Shown here in pieces: positions 1-12,700 of a DNA stretch of 64,000 nt. Below the pieces are notes generated by a model. That model made no database searches, was not told where the DNA came from, and saw only the letters and a list, made by a program, of their open reading frames with translations. A program made the translations under genes and the position numbers. The DNA lies in NCBI GenBank assembly GCA_936450465.1, contig OW388291.1, forward strand, positions 39,086,873 to 39,150,872, written 5' to 3'. The DNA is from Gibbula magus (lineage: Eukaryota; Mollusca; Gastropoda; Trochida; Trochidae). Numbering within the stretch: the stretch's first letter is position 1; the number at the start of each line of letters is the position of its first letter.

Positions 1-429
1 CTTTTGTTCAGTTTATTTTCGGTCGCCATGTACAACAACGTATATAAAAAAAACTGTTTTCTACTCTGAAGTTTGTCGCCAAATATTAACCAGAAGTTAC
101 TGCGATCCCCGATTGTACCGGATGTAACGCGGAAAACGTAAGTTGTGCAGTCAGATCGACAACACTTTATAATACCCGCCATTTAATAACAAATCAGCAC
201 TGGCTTAAAAACTGTTCCATGCTTTGGCCGAGAAACGTACAAACAGTCGGTATTATATTATTACACATGTAAATGTACTATGTAACACTGTGAGTGGTTT
301 TTGTGAATAACGAACTTGAACTTACTCTTAAAACTTGGTATGGCATGTTCAGATCGTCAATACTTCATTTAAAACACTAGCCTTTGAGTTGAATGCTTAT
401 CTGGTTTTAAAAGCCTCAAGTCATTTCCT

Positions 430-453
430 GAGATTAGGAGATTAGGAGATTAG
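430..453. repeat. Three perfect GAGATTAG units
   Basis: An 8-bp unit, GAGATTAG, is repeated three times head to tail. The corresponding region of the partner duplication copy (about 10,050-10,080) lacks this expansion, so it arose after the duplication or was lost there. No function is implied. Confidence 0.8.
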
Positions 454-1865
454 GCCGCTACAGGATGTTTACTTAGTGACCATATGAAACAAACGGTTAA
501 TTGAGGAGAACGTTAGAATGTTATCTCAAGAACCCGAAACAAACCGGAAGTCGTAGGGTTTTGGAAACAGATCGGTTACTGAAGAGAATTTTCTTTGAGA
601 TATAGACTTATATTATATTCTCGATAATACAAAAGAGTTTCCTTAATGATACAGTTATGACAGTTGTTATGTTGTCATCATGTCATGGTTACCTGAAGAA
701 TATTTGTCAGATGTATGTTAGAAAGATAACAATGTTTAAATTGTTAAAGGGCATTCAACAGTGGTTCAGTGCAGCAGAACAATAATTATTAAGGAAAAAA
801 ATAAAATAAAATAGATTGTATTACCTACTTCCTATATTTCCATTTGTTATATTGAGACTATATTTAATGTGCGGTTAGATGTAGGCAGCACATAGAAACA
901 TATGACCAATACGAAATTACTGCGAAAAGAGAATTTTGAATCTGAACGTCGGTAAACATATTAAGATTTTTCACTTCAAAGCCATGTTACACATGAATTA
1001 GCAGACATGTATCAATTCGAGTATATAATGTGCACTGCAGTTTCGGAAAATCCAAGAATCTTTACATGCAAAGGTTACCCGCGCAACGCAGGCATCTTTG
1101 AAGTCTTTCGGTCGACATGGTAGCTGAAAGATGAGTTTTCAATGGTTGAGAACCAGGAATACAGTAAAAGGTTCCGCTTTCCACCGCTTGGGGATTTTGC
1201 TTCTGCTCTCGATTTCAAGCGATGTAGAACAGAAGTTAGGATCGGAAATCTGAAGGGGGTAACCTCTGCGGGAAGAGAATGCAAGATAGCAAGATGTAGT
1301 AATAATCATTTCCGGGGGTTCTGAATTTTCAAAGGTCAAAACAATTTTGATTGTTTTGTTGATAACTTTTTACAAATATTTCGTACATATGTGGTTTTCT
1401 CGGATGATGTAAAATAAGGTCAGAAGCATTATACAAAACAGCAATCATGAATGGCAACACATGGCTTACTTTAACTCTGACCTGCTTACAATGATTAAAA
1501 CATGGCTAGTTTTAAGCTTGTAGTGATCTATATCAATAACTGAGTGCTTTTCTGATCAGCTACCTTATTTCTTATAACATATTGTCTTATAAATATTTCC
1601 ATTGACATGTTTGTGCTTTTTTTCGAGGGTTAGAAAAGAACATTTGTGGTTGAATAAGTGATCGACCGATTGGTAGTTGCCGAGTTGAAAAGTCCTCTTG
1701 CTGAAAATCAACTTCTTCATGACACAGTTGTAATGTACCAAAGGGAAAAGTATGAGAATATATACCAAACATCTCTATATGTAAAAATTAGTTTATAATG
1801 CATAAGCTTTAGATATATGTTGCTACCGTTGCTTCCGTACCTGTAATGTTGTCAAGCAAGGAAGC

Positions 1866-1927
1866 AACACGACCGGGAATTCAACTCGGATGATGAGCGG
1901 ACACTCTACCAACTGAGCTACATCCCC
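1866..1927 (-). repeat. tRNA-derived SINE head (tRNA-Ala-like)
   Basis: Read on the minus strand the segment starts GGGGATGTAGCTCAGTTGG, a close match to the acceptor/D-arm and box A of an alanine-type tRNA. It continues to a degenerate box B and T-arm (GAATTCCCGG). The anticodon stem does not fold properly and the 3' acceptor half is missing, so this is not a functional tRNA gene. The downstream minus-strand sequence (to about 1,815) contains the imperfect repeat pair TGTTGCTTCC/CGGAAGCAACGG, which may be SINE body. Family not identified. Confidence 0.55.
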
Positions 1928-2009
1928 GTTGTAATGGTTATAGAAATTAAAAGCCCCCTACACGATTATAATAATATTATCTATTTATATCAACAGGCAC
2001 TTCTTCATT

Positions 2010-2150
2010 AATGTTATCACAATTTACCGCACATCGTATTAGTATTTACCGCACTCATTTTTATAACATTTTACCGCGTTTTTATTACAATTTACCACAG
2101 TTTTACAGATTACCGCGTTTTTATTACAATTTACGGTCGTTATTACATCT
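2010..2150. repeat. Degenerate short tandem repeat, ATTTACCGC motif
   Basis: The motif ATTTACCGC (or ATTTACCAC, GATTACCGC, ATTTACGGT) followed by a T-rich stretch and ATTACA recurs about five times with 25-35 bp spacing. It looks like a decayed minisatellite. No coding potential. Confidence 0.6.
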
Positions 2151-3117
2151 TACATGCCCACCTCTCACAAGTATTTAATCCCTGACCCGAGTCAATGAGT
2201 AATTGATCATTATTCATAATTTCAAAATGTACATATATCGCTATCTATTTTGTGCATGTTGTGCACACATGCCATTACATATGTCATATTGATTTACAAC
2301 TCAATAATGATACTCCAAATTAGAAATTAACAGATGGGACTGACACTAATATAATTAATAAAAATGAAATGCATCACACATCTATTACAATGTGTACTTT
2401 TTCACATAACGAATATAGCTAACATGGCAAAATTGTACACAATAGAATAATAATATAAGTATATTAAGTACTATATGAACCTCAATACTTACCTATATTC
2501 ATAATCATAACCATGAAACTGTATTAAATCCGGAATGTTCTTAATATACAGTTCACAATAATACTTTTTAAGTATTTGTTAACCCTTGAAAATCAAATTC
2601 ATAGATAGTGGTAAACATTAGAAAATTGGATACAATTGCTGTAATAAATAACAAAAGGGCAAGCTTGTGCAAATAATCATGCATATTATTCATTAAAAAA
2701 TATGCATGCACATTCTAATTGCCAAGTGATTTAAGTAAAAGCTTCACAAATACGTTTTGATTTGGAGCTATGTGGATACTCATGTTATGTATTTAACTAA
2801 TTTACTTACAATATTCGTACATTTGGACTAAAAAGGTTCGCCGTCTTTAACATATTCAACGATTGTAGGAAATTAAAGGGTCTGTCTAAAATAAAAGCTT
2901 CACAGTTAAACAGAGTGGCAAGTTGCAGCAGAGATGGCAACACTAGGAAAAAGGGAAAATGTTGCGTTTGAATAAAAGTCAGTCGAGCAGTGAAGAAATG
3001 AGATCTGTCACTGCTCCAGGTAAACATTATACAGCTGTGACTTCATGTTGCCAGAAACGTGACGCCAAACAGCAAAGCAGGTTTCAAGAAACAGTGCAAG
3101 ACTTACATACACTATAA

Positions 3118-3389
3118 GTTACACGGTGTTTTGACAGGGTGTACGGGACTGTAAGACGGTTCATGCACATAACGCAAACACCAATTAGATGTAGGACTAC
3201 ATCGATGTACATCAAAGGGGAAAAAAAGGTCTGCTCCATGTGAGTATGCTTCAACCTAAAGATCTGCGTCATGTGCAGACACCTGTAAGACCCTTGTATA
3301 TTCCGTATAATCCTGAGGCGCAGCCGAAGGAAATGCGGAATATACAAGGGTCTTACATTCCCGCATACCCTGTCAAAACACCGTGTAAC
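3118..3389. mobile_element. Nested foldback element (MITE-like), 272 bp
   Basis: The outer ends form an inverted repeat beginning GTTACACGGTGTTTTGACAG on each strand (3,118 onward; complement ending 3,389), extending with mismatches to about 40 bp. Inside it a second, perfect 21-bp inverted repeat occupies 3,285-3,305 and 3,336-3,356 with a 30-bp loop. The motif GTAAGAC occurs in both the outer and inner arms, so the arms can pair in alternative ways. No clean target-site duplication was seen. No coding capacity. Confidence 0.65.
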
Positions 3390-3735
3390 GAATTCATTAC
3401 CCTTTAGATCAATTATCTGTACTTATTTCACTCATTTCCGATAAATTATATAGGCTACATAGCTAGTTCCGTTTGTGATAAAAACAACTCCCCACACTGT
3501 GAAACAGCGAAAACGCTGTAAAGAGTTTACCGCTCCATATCAAGGGACAAATAATCGATTTTGAATGTATTATTACCTGAAGAATAATAGAAAGGCACAT
3601 TTTATTACTGAATTAACGCAAACAAAATAAAAAATGTAAATAGGTTGAACTCACCGTACTTATGTTTAAGTTTCGATTCTGAAATTACGAGTCGAGCAAC
3701 CGTTTAACTTCCTCATTCCATCTATGGTCAAGGTC

Positions 3736-3790
3736 ATCCGTAAGACCCGTGTAGTTAGTCACATGACCTGTCTTCACGGGTCATACGGAT
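3736..3790. repeat. Hairpin related to the preceding foldback element
   Basis: Arms of 16 bp (3,736-3,751, ATCCGTAAGACCCGTG, and 3,775-3,790) match 15/16 as an inverted repeat with a 23-bp loop. The arm shares the GTAAGACCC core with the inner hairpin at 3,285, which suggests a shared family or a fragment of it. Confidence 0.55.
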
Positions 3791-4282
3791 ACTACACTCT
3801 TGCAAATCCGCCTACACGGTTTCATATGCATTGGCTATTGACGAATCAGAATTCAACAAATTTATCTAAAGTGTAATAAAGTAGTTATAAGACCTTTTAA
3901 ACATTATCAACACAAATTTGACTTTTTGTCTGTTGTAAATAAGTTTCGAAAATTACGTTTGACTGATTGACGCGCGCCACAAGCGGTGCATTGTCAGGTT
4001 TCGATCAGAAATCGATCCTTTTACATGTACCTTTATATCACCTGTATATTGAGTCAAATATAATCAAAACGGCAATTTTCGGCAACAGTCAATACTTATC
4101 GATAAAATAACACTATTTATAACGTTTGGCATATGTGACCCCAAATAACACAATGGATGTACCTTTAACACCGTAACAAGATATTCAAATCTAGGTTGTT
4201 CATGGACACGAGCACTCATGCATCCTATCCGAGTTTTAGAGATCAAACTGGTACCTCCCTGTGCAACATTTACTCTGAAGTT

Positions 4283-4306
4283 GTGGGTTCGAATCCCAGA
4301 AGGCAC
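4283..4306 (+). repeat. Box-B-like SINE fragment
   Basis: GTGGGTTCGAATCCCAGAAG is a good tRNA T-arm/box B match (GGTTCGANNCC). No convincing box A or cloverleaf was found in the 80 bases upstream, so it is read as a fragment of a tRNA-derived SINE rather than a tRNA gene. Confidence 0.35.
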
Positions 4307-4309
4307 CCG

Positions 4310-6710
4310 TCTCAAAATTCTTTTACTATTGCAAATAGTGTGGCCAAAATATAAAAATGTTACATTTTTTTCACTATCAAAATAGCATGTATTCTAATGC
4401 ATTTATCCTTGGGAGGCTGGGAGCTGTGCCAATTTACATCCTTTATAGTGGTGCTGTATGTAAAGCAAACTTGAAATTGACTACCGATTATTGGACCTCG
4501 TTTTTGTTGAGGTCACGGTTGACGAATAGGGAAGTTGTTGGTACAGTCAGTGCGAGCGGTCGCTGCCTACTATGAGGGTGTGGGATTGTATCCCTACTAG
4601 TCACGAAAGAGTAGACAGGTTTGTAATATTCGAAACAGTATGCTCCCAAATTTTAAATTTGTTCATCTAAATTGCGTCTATTGTTATACACATGCATCGT
4701 TGATATACTAGATTGCTTACCTGGCAGAGATAACGACAAATCATTGATTTTGAGAATAATCTACTTGAATAAGTTCGTGACTACACAGACTCACCTTTCT
4801 TACTGACTAAATTCATTAGTGTATGTAGATATTAGTTTTGAAAGTTACACGTTCCTATAAACAGGTAAGTTGTAATCTGAATAAAAAATGGGAATAAATA
4901 CTTAATATCTGACACCACTGATTTGGAATTTCCAAATTTAAAAACAAGATACATTCAAAGCAGTTCATCTAAAGTCGTTCGATTCACTACCATGGGCAAT
5001 TATAATATAAATTCAGAATAAAAGAAACATGCCCGCCAGTAAGCATACTCTCAGAAATACTAGAATCATTGACCTTAATATACTTATATCAAATGTTGAT
5101 GGGTTGAACAGAATCATGTAAGTAAATCTAAATTCTTCCTAATCATTAATTGGTTGCTAGATTAAATGTCACTAGAAGTGTTGATTGCAGCCTGTGTCCT
5201 TTGTGCTATACAGAGGCTCTGTTCTTCAAGCTCCAAGGTCTGAGTTACACTTTACCTTTACAGCAAAACGTTGTGCACACAGTTAATGAACTTACACTGA
5301 TAACATGAGAGGTAGTCAAACATGTATGTACATTTTTACACATTAAAATGTATAAAGGTGAATCCATCAGGTTGTTAACAGGATCAAGTATCACTATTTT
5401 ACTGATGCATCGTTAATAGGAAGCCTGGGGACAGAATAAATTATCTTGTCACGAACCGCCTGGTGGTGGTCTAGTTGAATCTGTCTGAAGAACTGGATGA
5501 CCTTGCTGGACTGGGCGATGTGATTTTGTTAAAATAAACTCGCATCAATCCTTCAATAACATCTCCTGGAACCATGATGCACTTCCAGGATCGTTCAAGA
5601 TATCTAAAAATTAATAATTAGCATTTGTACATTAATTACATAATGGTTTTGTTACACTAATTTCAATGATTCAGAATGGCCGAGAGCTCTTAAAAACATG
5701 TAACCATTTCGATGAAGACAGATCAAATGTGCATCCCTAACTCGTGCATTGTGACATCACGATCCATCCGAACGAATGGCCGATTCTGAATTTTTCACTC
5801 ATGAATTCGAAATAACTGATACTTGACTAAAGGGATCTTCAGTGTATGTTGTAAGAGCTACAGTGGTCGATAGATTAGCAATTAGCATCCATCATTATTT
5901 GGATCTATCAAAATGGTTACATTTGAGTAACGAAGTTGAGTTATGGAGTATATCATTGCAGCAAAGGGAGGAAAATAGGTTCTGACAAAAATTAGAAACA
6001 AATATATCATTTCATCTTCAGACCTACTTCGAAGATTAGAATATGCATTTGTTTCTAAAATTAGAAGTACCTTACATAGTAACACCTCATTATGATAAAT
6101 GCAAGTCCTATCGCTTGTTCACTGACAGTACTTTGCAAACAGTAGCCATGTTTAATGTCTCGTGATATGCTAATGACGTTAGTCCCAAAATGCAGAATCC
6201 AGGGAAAACAACCCTGATTGAATAGACGTGAATGAAGGGACACACGAAATTCATTCTTCTGTCGTTTTGGTTCAAGGTTTCCACAATTTTGATTAAGAAA
6301 TGTATTGTTATGTGTAACATGTTGCACTATTCCGTAATCAACGACAAAGAAATTAGAACTGTGTAAATATTTTGATACCAATTTTGAAAAAAGTTGATTA
6401 TATTTTGTATAAAATCGCTATACCACGCAATGTGCTGTTATACAATGTATCGCTGTTATGCAATGTATCACTGTTATACTTCTAGAGGCCCAAACGTGTA
6501 AACAAACCTTGAATACAATTATACAGACTATTTAAACCAGTCAAATCTATCCAGAGGCATATGACATCTTCAATCAGGTCAAATTCGTTTGAATTTCTTC
6601 AAACTGTCGCCAAAAATCTGAATTCAAATCAGATGGGAAAATAAGTAGCAAAAACATACACTGTAGTTCCAGGTTGGTGTCCATCACTTAAAGCAATTTG
6701 ACAAAGAATA
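4310..6710. other. No gene recognised
   Basis: AT-rich sequence with only short ORFs that lack codon bias, domains or splice context. A second weak box-B-like string (GTGGGATTGTATCCC) lies near 4,580. Open frames around 6,061-6,381 on the minus strand look like chance. Confidence 0.5.
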
Positions 6711-6718
6711 ACCTTTAA

Positions 6719-7246
6719 AGGAGCCGTAGCACATTTTTGCATGCACTTCAAATGTTCCTTTATTATTAAAGTTTTTACAATATAGTGTTACGTTAGATGG
6801 TAAAACATCTCATTATACAACCCGTAAGTCGTATCAATAGTTCAAACGGTTAACCCCATTGGAAGAACATAATGCGAGGTATAAAGCGATAATTTTGCGA
6901 AACTCATTTGTGTATGAGATAGATTTGGAGGTCTCTTGTAAGTTTTAGAGTTCAGGCAGCAAGATGATTGACCATTCCATCATTGTACCATATTTAAATT
7001 CTACTGAGTGTTAAGATGGTGCTACATCATTCAAGTCATTTGATGTATCTTCGAGCGGCCATTTTAATGTAAACACCTTAAAATGACAGCTCAATGGGAA
7101 ATGGACTCGCATGGCATAACCATTAATTTACATTCGTTTTAGAACTCTTTTTATTAATTCATAAGTATTATTTAGCAATTGGTTACACTTATATACCTTT
7201 TTGTGAGATCACGTAATTTCATTATGAACGGCCTCCTAGAGCGCCT
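6719..7246. mobile_element. TTAA-flanked non-autonomous DNA element, long variant
   Basis: TTAA lies on each side (6,715-6,718 and 7,247-7,250) with short matching termini (AGGAGC / AGGCGC). The left end reads AGGAGCCGTAGCACATTTTT, a diverged version of the terminus of the 7,862 element. Internal blocks, such as TTCGAGCGGCCATTTTAATG near 7,051, are shared with 27,688-28,090 and more weakly with 7,862-8,216. TTAA target duplication points to Kolobok- or piggyBac-type mobilisation. No transposase is present. Confidence 0.6.
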
Positions 7247-7861
7247 TTAACAAACACAAGTTCTTAATCATGTTGTTCTTCAATATACTGAGGCAGCAAT
7301 CTCCGCTTCTTTAGCTCTACGTATAGTATGCTAACTTTCAACCAAGAACCCTAGGGAGTAACCAACTGGGCTCGGATTACGTGTTTGGTCAATTTGATAA
7401 TCCAACAAATGGCAGTTAAGTAGGAGATATTATAAGCTTACAACGTTCCCCCTTAATGCAGAGTCCAATATGAGAACTAATACATGTGACCATTACCTGG
7501 ACCTATACTTACGGTTATAAAGCCATTTAGCAGATGAAAGGACTAAATCTATTGTCTCATGAGAATTATTTAACAATCCAACACAGCTGTCAAATACGCT
7601 TCTATCGGACATTGGTAATCACCAGGATCAAGTTAACAGGGTTAAGTCCAGTCCTCACTGACTCTGACACTTGCTCAACACTCAAAACAAAATATGCTCT
7701 ATGGTTCTTATTTACAATTCAAACTTTTAAAAGTAATTCATTGATTAAGAAATCAATGGAAATAATGAATGTGCATGTTTTCATTGACACGTCGGTGTAC
7801 TGTAACCCATTTGACTCATTAGAAGCAAATGAGAACAAAACCTGCTGTAACTATATTTTAA

Positions 7862-8216
7862 AGGGGCAGTAGCACGTTTTTTGCAAATTTATTTTTTTCA
7901 GATTTCCCATTTATAACGAAAGTTTATGTTATTTATATTTACTTTAGAGGGTAAAACATCTTATTACACGTGCCAATTATACGTAGTGGTAATAATGGTG
8001 TTGCATATAAAGCAAAACTTGCATGGCGGCCATTTTATTGTGAACACATTTTATTATTACGAATGACAAAAACGATTCCCATGGCTTTGCGGAACCATGT
8101 ACACTCATTTTTTAACTTGATTTTCCGAAGAGAGAAGCGTGTTTTACTATTGGTGACATTATTTTTCAAATACATTTCATTGACTTATTTCAGCGAAAAA
8201 ACGTGCTACTGCCCCT
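7862..8216. mobile_element. TTAA-flanked MITE with near-perfect terminal inverted repeats, 355 bp
   Basis: The ends are AGGGGCAGTAGCACGTTTTT and its complement (8,197-8,216, near-perfect), directly flanked by TTAA at 7,858-7,861 and 8,217-8,220. This is a textbook cut-and-paste footprint of TTAA-targeting transposases. The AGGG terminus favours Kolobok over piggyBac, from family knowledge. It is non-autonomous. Of the relatives in this window it looks youngest because its termini are best preserved. Confidence 0.8.
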
Positions 8217-8220
8217 TTAA

Positions 8221-9779
8221 GTGCCTCACTTATGTTACCATAATGGTCAGATATAGATGCGTGGATATGTTCGCTTTATAAATATGCACTATTATAATTA
8301 GATATTCAGAACGACCACTCGGTATTCGATTGTAATCTAAATATATACTACTTATTGACGCTACAAGTATTTTGTGATAATATACTGATAAAATATATCA
8401 GGATGTTATGACCTATAGTGAATGGCCATATATAATAATAAATAGTATCGAACAGTGATAGTAATACTTTCAACCTATTGAATTAAACACATTTTCCATT
8501 CAAATTGAGCTGCTAACAATCCCTGTACCATCGTCATCTTATCAACGCATTTATATAGTGAGATGGGGTGATATGGACATTAACATTGCTTTTAGGAGCC
8601 AGCTGTTGGACCAGTTTACTCTATATTAACATGATGAGCAATGTAAAATGATGGGAGTCCAAAAAACGTCAACTGTATGAATATTGAGGCATTAATTGAG
8701 CAATTTAAAATTTTGAAAGGTCCGACCATCAGTTGGGTTTTATTTCATTTTTATATATTTAATCGAAGCTCAAAAGAAATGATAAAGGTGTAGCCTTTTC
8801 GGGATAAATAGAATTACAAAGGATATTCATAACATTAATGAAAATACGATTTCGTCATGGAATAATATGTTCCGTTATGTTAAAACCATTTCAACCTAAA
8901 TCATAATGTTTTACTGCATGATTTTGGAAGAATATGTATTTACGATAAGCAGTACTGATTTATATCACTCCAGTTTCAAAATGTTTATTGATTGGAATCT
9001 ATTAACAACTTGATATGTGAAAATTTTAATGATAATTTTTAATTTCGATGTTAGTGAAATTCTTCGTACTTCTGAAATAAACCATGAAATGATCCTTTAT
9101 ATAAAAATGCTTCAGCTTCTTTTGCAGTCTATCATGAATCTTTAGCACATTTCATTGGGTAAAAGTCGCATTTTTATGCATAGCCTCGTGCCTTTTATTC
9201 TTACACTTTGAGGTACAACTTTTCAACATTGTCATGCCCAATATTTTCATAATTGCTCTATTTCAATGTTTTACATGTTTCCCCTATTCCATCTCTATAC
9301 ATGTATGAGGTTACAGTGTAACGAGGTCGATCTAAACTGTTTAGTGATGAGATGAATCTCCCATACAGTGTATGCTGTTATATAAGTTGATTGTTTACAC
9401 TGCCACATGTAGTATAGCTGGCGTGCCTCATCTCTGTATTACCATACATCTAAACAAACAACGTGGGTGTGCAGGTTTACCAAATATACACACTGCACTT
9501 ATATAACATATTCTGGAATTTCAGACTAATAGTGTTACCCTGAATTAATAATGGACGTGGATATATTCCACAGTGGAAGACCTACAAGTAGATCTACATA
9601 AAGCACATTGATGTTCAAGATGAACGATATATCTATACCTAATTGGTAATAATTACCGTCAGCAGCATGTTGTTTACTATTAAATAGTATAAAATGTCTG
9701 TATGTTTAAACATTCACAGAGTTGCTGTATTATTGTGTTAAGTTTATAATTGTTCGCGAAAATGGTTCTATGATTAAAT
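8221..9779. other. No gene recognised
   Basis: About 1.5 kb of low-GC sequence without long frames, structured repeats or RNA-gene motifs that I could recognise. Confidence 0.5.
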
Positions 9780-12700
9780 TTGCACAAACAATTGGAAAGG
9801 TCACAAATCACAAATCAGTACTGCCAAATTTTCGTCTGCACTGCAGGTAACATTGTAACATGGAAATTGTTTCACAATTTGACCGAGAAACGAGCCAGCA
9901 GTCGGCATTGCATGTTCCGATGACAAAACTCCATTCATAGCACCAGTCTTATGCTTATCGGGATTACAAACCTCAAGCTTTTAGAAGAGCAACACTTGTC
10001 TACATGTTATCATGTTTGTATATTATTCAACTGATACCTACACAGGAGGCTCTCATGCTTAGGATGAAGAGAGATAACAGGTGTTTACGTAGCTAACATA
10101 GGAAACAAATTTTAACTGAGGAGAACCTTACAAATTTATCTCTCCTTAGGAAACATGTAGCACGATCTGACCAAGATAACCTAATCATATAGAAGCTATG
10201 TAACTCCTGGAAACAAATCGGTTACTGCACTGAACTTTGATTTAATTTTCTCTGTTCTCGTGAATATATACACGAGTCTCCTTAGTTCATGTTATGATGT
10301 CATCATGTCGTTTGTAAAGATAAATAAATCTTAATTTCAAAATATATTTTAGGTTCGTAATGTTTGCATTTCAGGATCATTCAATAGAGTTTAGGTACAG
10401 ATAGATTAAAGCTTGGGGGAATAGAAATAAATCGATCCATGTACTTCCTATCATTTCCAGTGTAATATTGAGAAGGACATTAAGAAAATAAGAACATTAA
10501 ATTAGAGGTATGGAAATAACTTTTCAAGCAAGAAACATTAATTCTGTCATTAGTTCAATGAATCAATTGAAGCTCACGTTATCTAACAATAATTAACTTT
10601 TGAGCAAAATGTATGGAGATTGATTTCCACAAGAGGTTAGACAACGTTATCTGCACTAAAAACTGTTTAAATTGAAAGGAGGTTTGGCATTTGCATAATC
10701 ATAGAGGTTTTGTGGGCTTTCTCTTGGTAGAGAAACTAACATGATGTAAGTTAAATATTCATGAAACATTCCTTGAATGTAAGGTTGGGAAGATATGATT
10801 TATTGCAGGATGAAACCTTCATACATTCATGGAAATTTAAGTTCAAATGTACACTTTAACAATTCACTTAAAGGGGAACACACGCCCATGGGTTTGGCAA
10901 AACCACGGTGCTATCACAATTTGACTGATTCAGTAAACTTTTGGCTTTTGTTTTTGGCGGTATGTGACCAGTTCAATGTTTTTCATAGTTCAGTATGTGA
11001 GTTCATCGTAATTTGATCCAGTATTTGACTTGTAAGGTTTATATAAAGAAATTGAGATGCAAAATAGTATATGTTTTTTCATCTACACATGTAGTTAGTT
11101 GACATTGTATGACTGCATGTATTGGTCATCAGATTCAAGATTCAAGTCATACTGTGGTCTTGTCACACTGTTATGAAGTGTATCATTTGATTCATTCAGA
11201 GTAGAGTCATTGGATTTGAACTAGAGTTTTGTATTTTCATTCCCACAGAATATGTCCTGTTACCTTCCTTAGATAAGTTTATTTACATTTATAACAAATG
11301 TTTAAATTTATAAAGGTAACAATCCTACGTATATAATATATGAAATCTGCTGGAAATGTTGACATGTTAAACGCTTCCTAATTACAAGACACATTTAGTA
11401 AATATTACCCTTATAATTGCTTCAGGCGACAGATGATTGGGATAATGTATAGTGTATAAGATGTTTAATCAGATCTTTTATCATATTTATATCATCTTAA
11501 ACCTTTACATTAGTTCATGTTAATAAATCGTTGCCCAAATATGTTTACGTTGTCAAGAGTCAATTGGTGAATAACACAACAGGTGATATGTTATTTAAAT
11601 GCTATAATGTAAAATAAGATACGATAAGACTTCATTATTCACGAGGGAAATTTTGGTTACATTCATGTGAGCCCTGGAATTTTAACAAGAATAAGTGAGA
11701 TACACAGAATAGTAGAAAATTACTCCGCATTAAAAGTATAATGGTACTTGAAATTGATAACAACATTATGTGTCAACATAATAATATGCTTCAACATTAT
11801 GTTATTCAACAAAGTTTGCAGAACAATAATACATGTTAATGAAATAAATAAACAATTACAAACTTACGGAACCGTATTAGTGTCACGGACTTAGTATATC
11901 CTACGTAGGAGATAGTATCTCCTACGTAGGACTTTATATCTCCTACGTAGGACTTATTATTTCCATTTCCCTTCGAGTGGCCATCGGCTGTAGCGATACC
12001 TAAACACTCAAAGTAGAGTTTTGAATATGGGACAATTATCTTGTTGTCGGAACTCTCAAATGACCTACAAATCTACCTCTCACACTGAAGAGGTCCACAC
12101 CACTGTCGCTTTATACGTCGCACCATTTTATTTCAATAGGGATAACCTTTGTCTATGGATGCAGGCTTATCGGATCGTGTAACGCGATGTCTTAACCTCT
12201 AACATAACAATATATTGTTTAAACTGTAAAGTATATGGCAAATTTGAGAAAACAAAATACAGCTACAGCGTCTTTAAAGCTTTTTAACGGTCATATATAC
12301 TATCATATACTTATACATCATATGATATACACAATATTGTTTATGGGCATTCTAGAAAGTGGGGTGATGAAGAATGAATTCTTCATATACACGAGAGTTT
12401 ACATACACTATACGTGTATACATGTGTTTAATACAATTGTGAAAAACGCTAGATGTGATAAAGTGGTCCAGGCATTATAGAAGTTATCTCCTACGTAGGA
12501 GATACTAAGTCCTACGTAGGAGATACTATCTCCTACGTAGGAGATACTGTCTCCTACGTACATGTAGGAAATACTAAGTCAATTGTTTTTTTAATCGTGA
12601 CACTAATACGCTTCCGTACAAACATGCAGACAGGGAAGTTTTCAATGAGCACCCTTTGACACAAACCAACATTTTCAAGACATGACGGACTTTTCTAGGC

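Larger units (their letters stand above)
190..3100. repeat. Left copy of a diverged tandem duplication (partner 9,780-13,260)
   Basis: Short blocks recur in the same order about 9.6-10.2 kb downstream. Examples are the GCCGAGAAACG block near 220 (partner near 9,885), the AAACAGATCGGTTACTG block near 563 (10,215), the GTTATGNTGTCATCATGTC block near 668 (10,290) and CAGCAAAGCAGGTTTCAAGA near 3,070 (13,228). Between the blocks the two copies are heavily diverged and carry indels, so the duplication is old. No long conserved reading frame was seen in either copy. Boundaries are approximate because alignment was by eye. Confidence 0.55.

Noticed and set aside
1866..1927. Functional tRNA-Ala gene
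   Set aside because: The anticodon stem does not pair and the 3' acceptor half is absent. A SINE head is more likely.
10868..10960. TTAAAGGGGAACACAC as another TTAA-family element end
   Set aside because: No matching inverted end or internal homology was found downstream.
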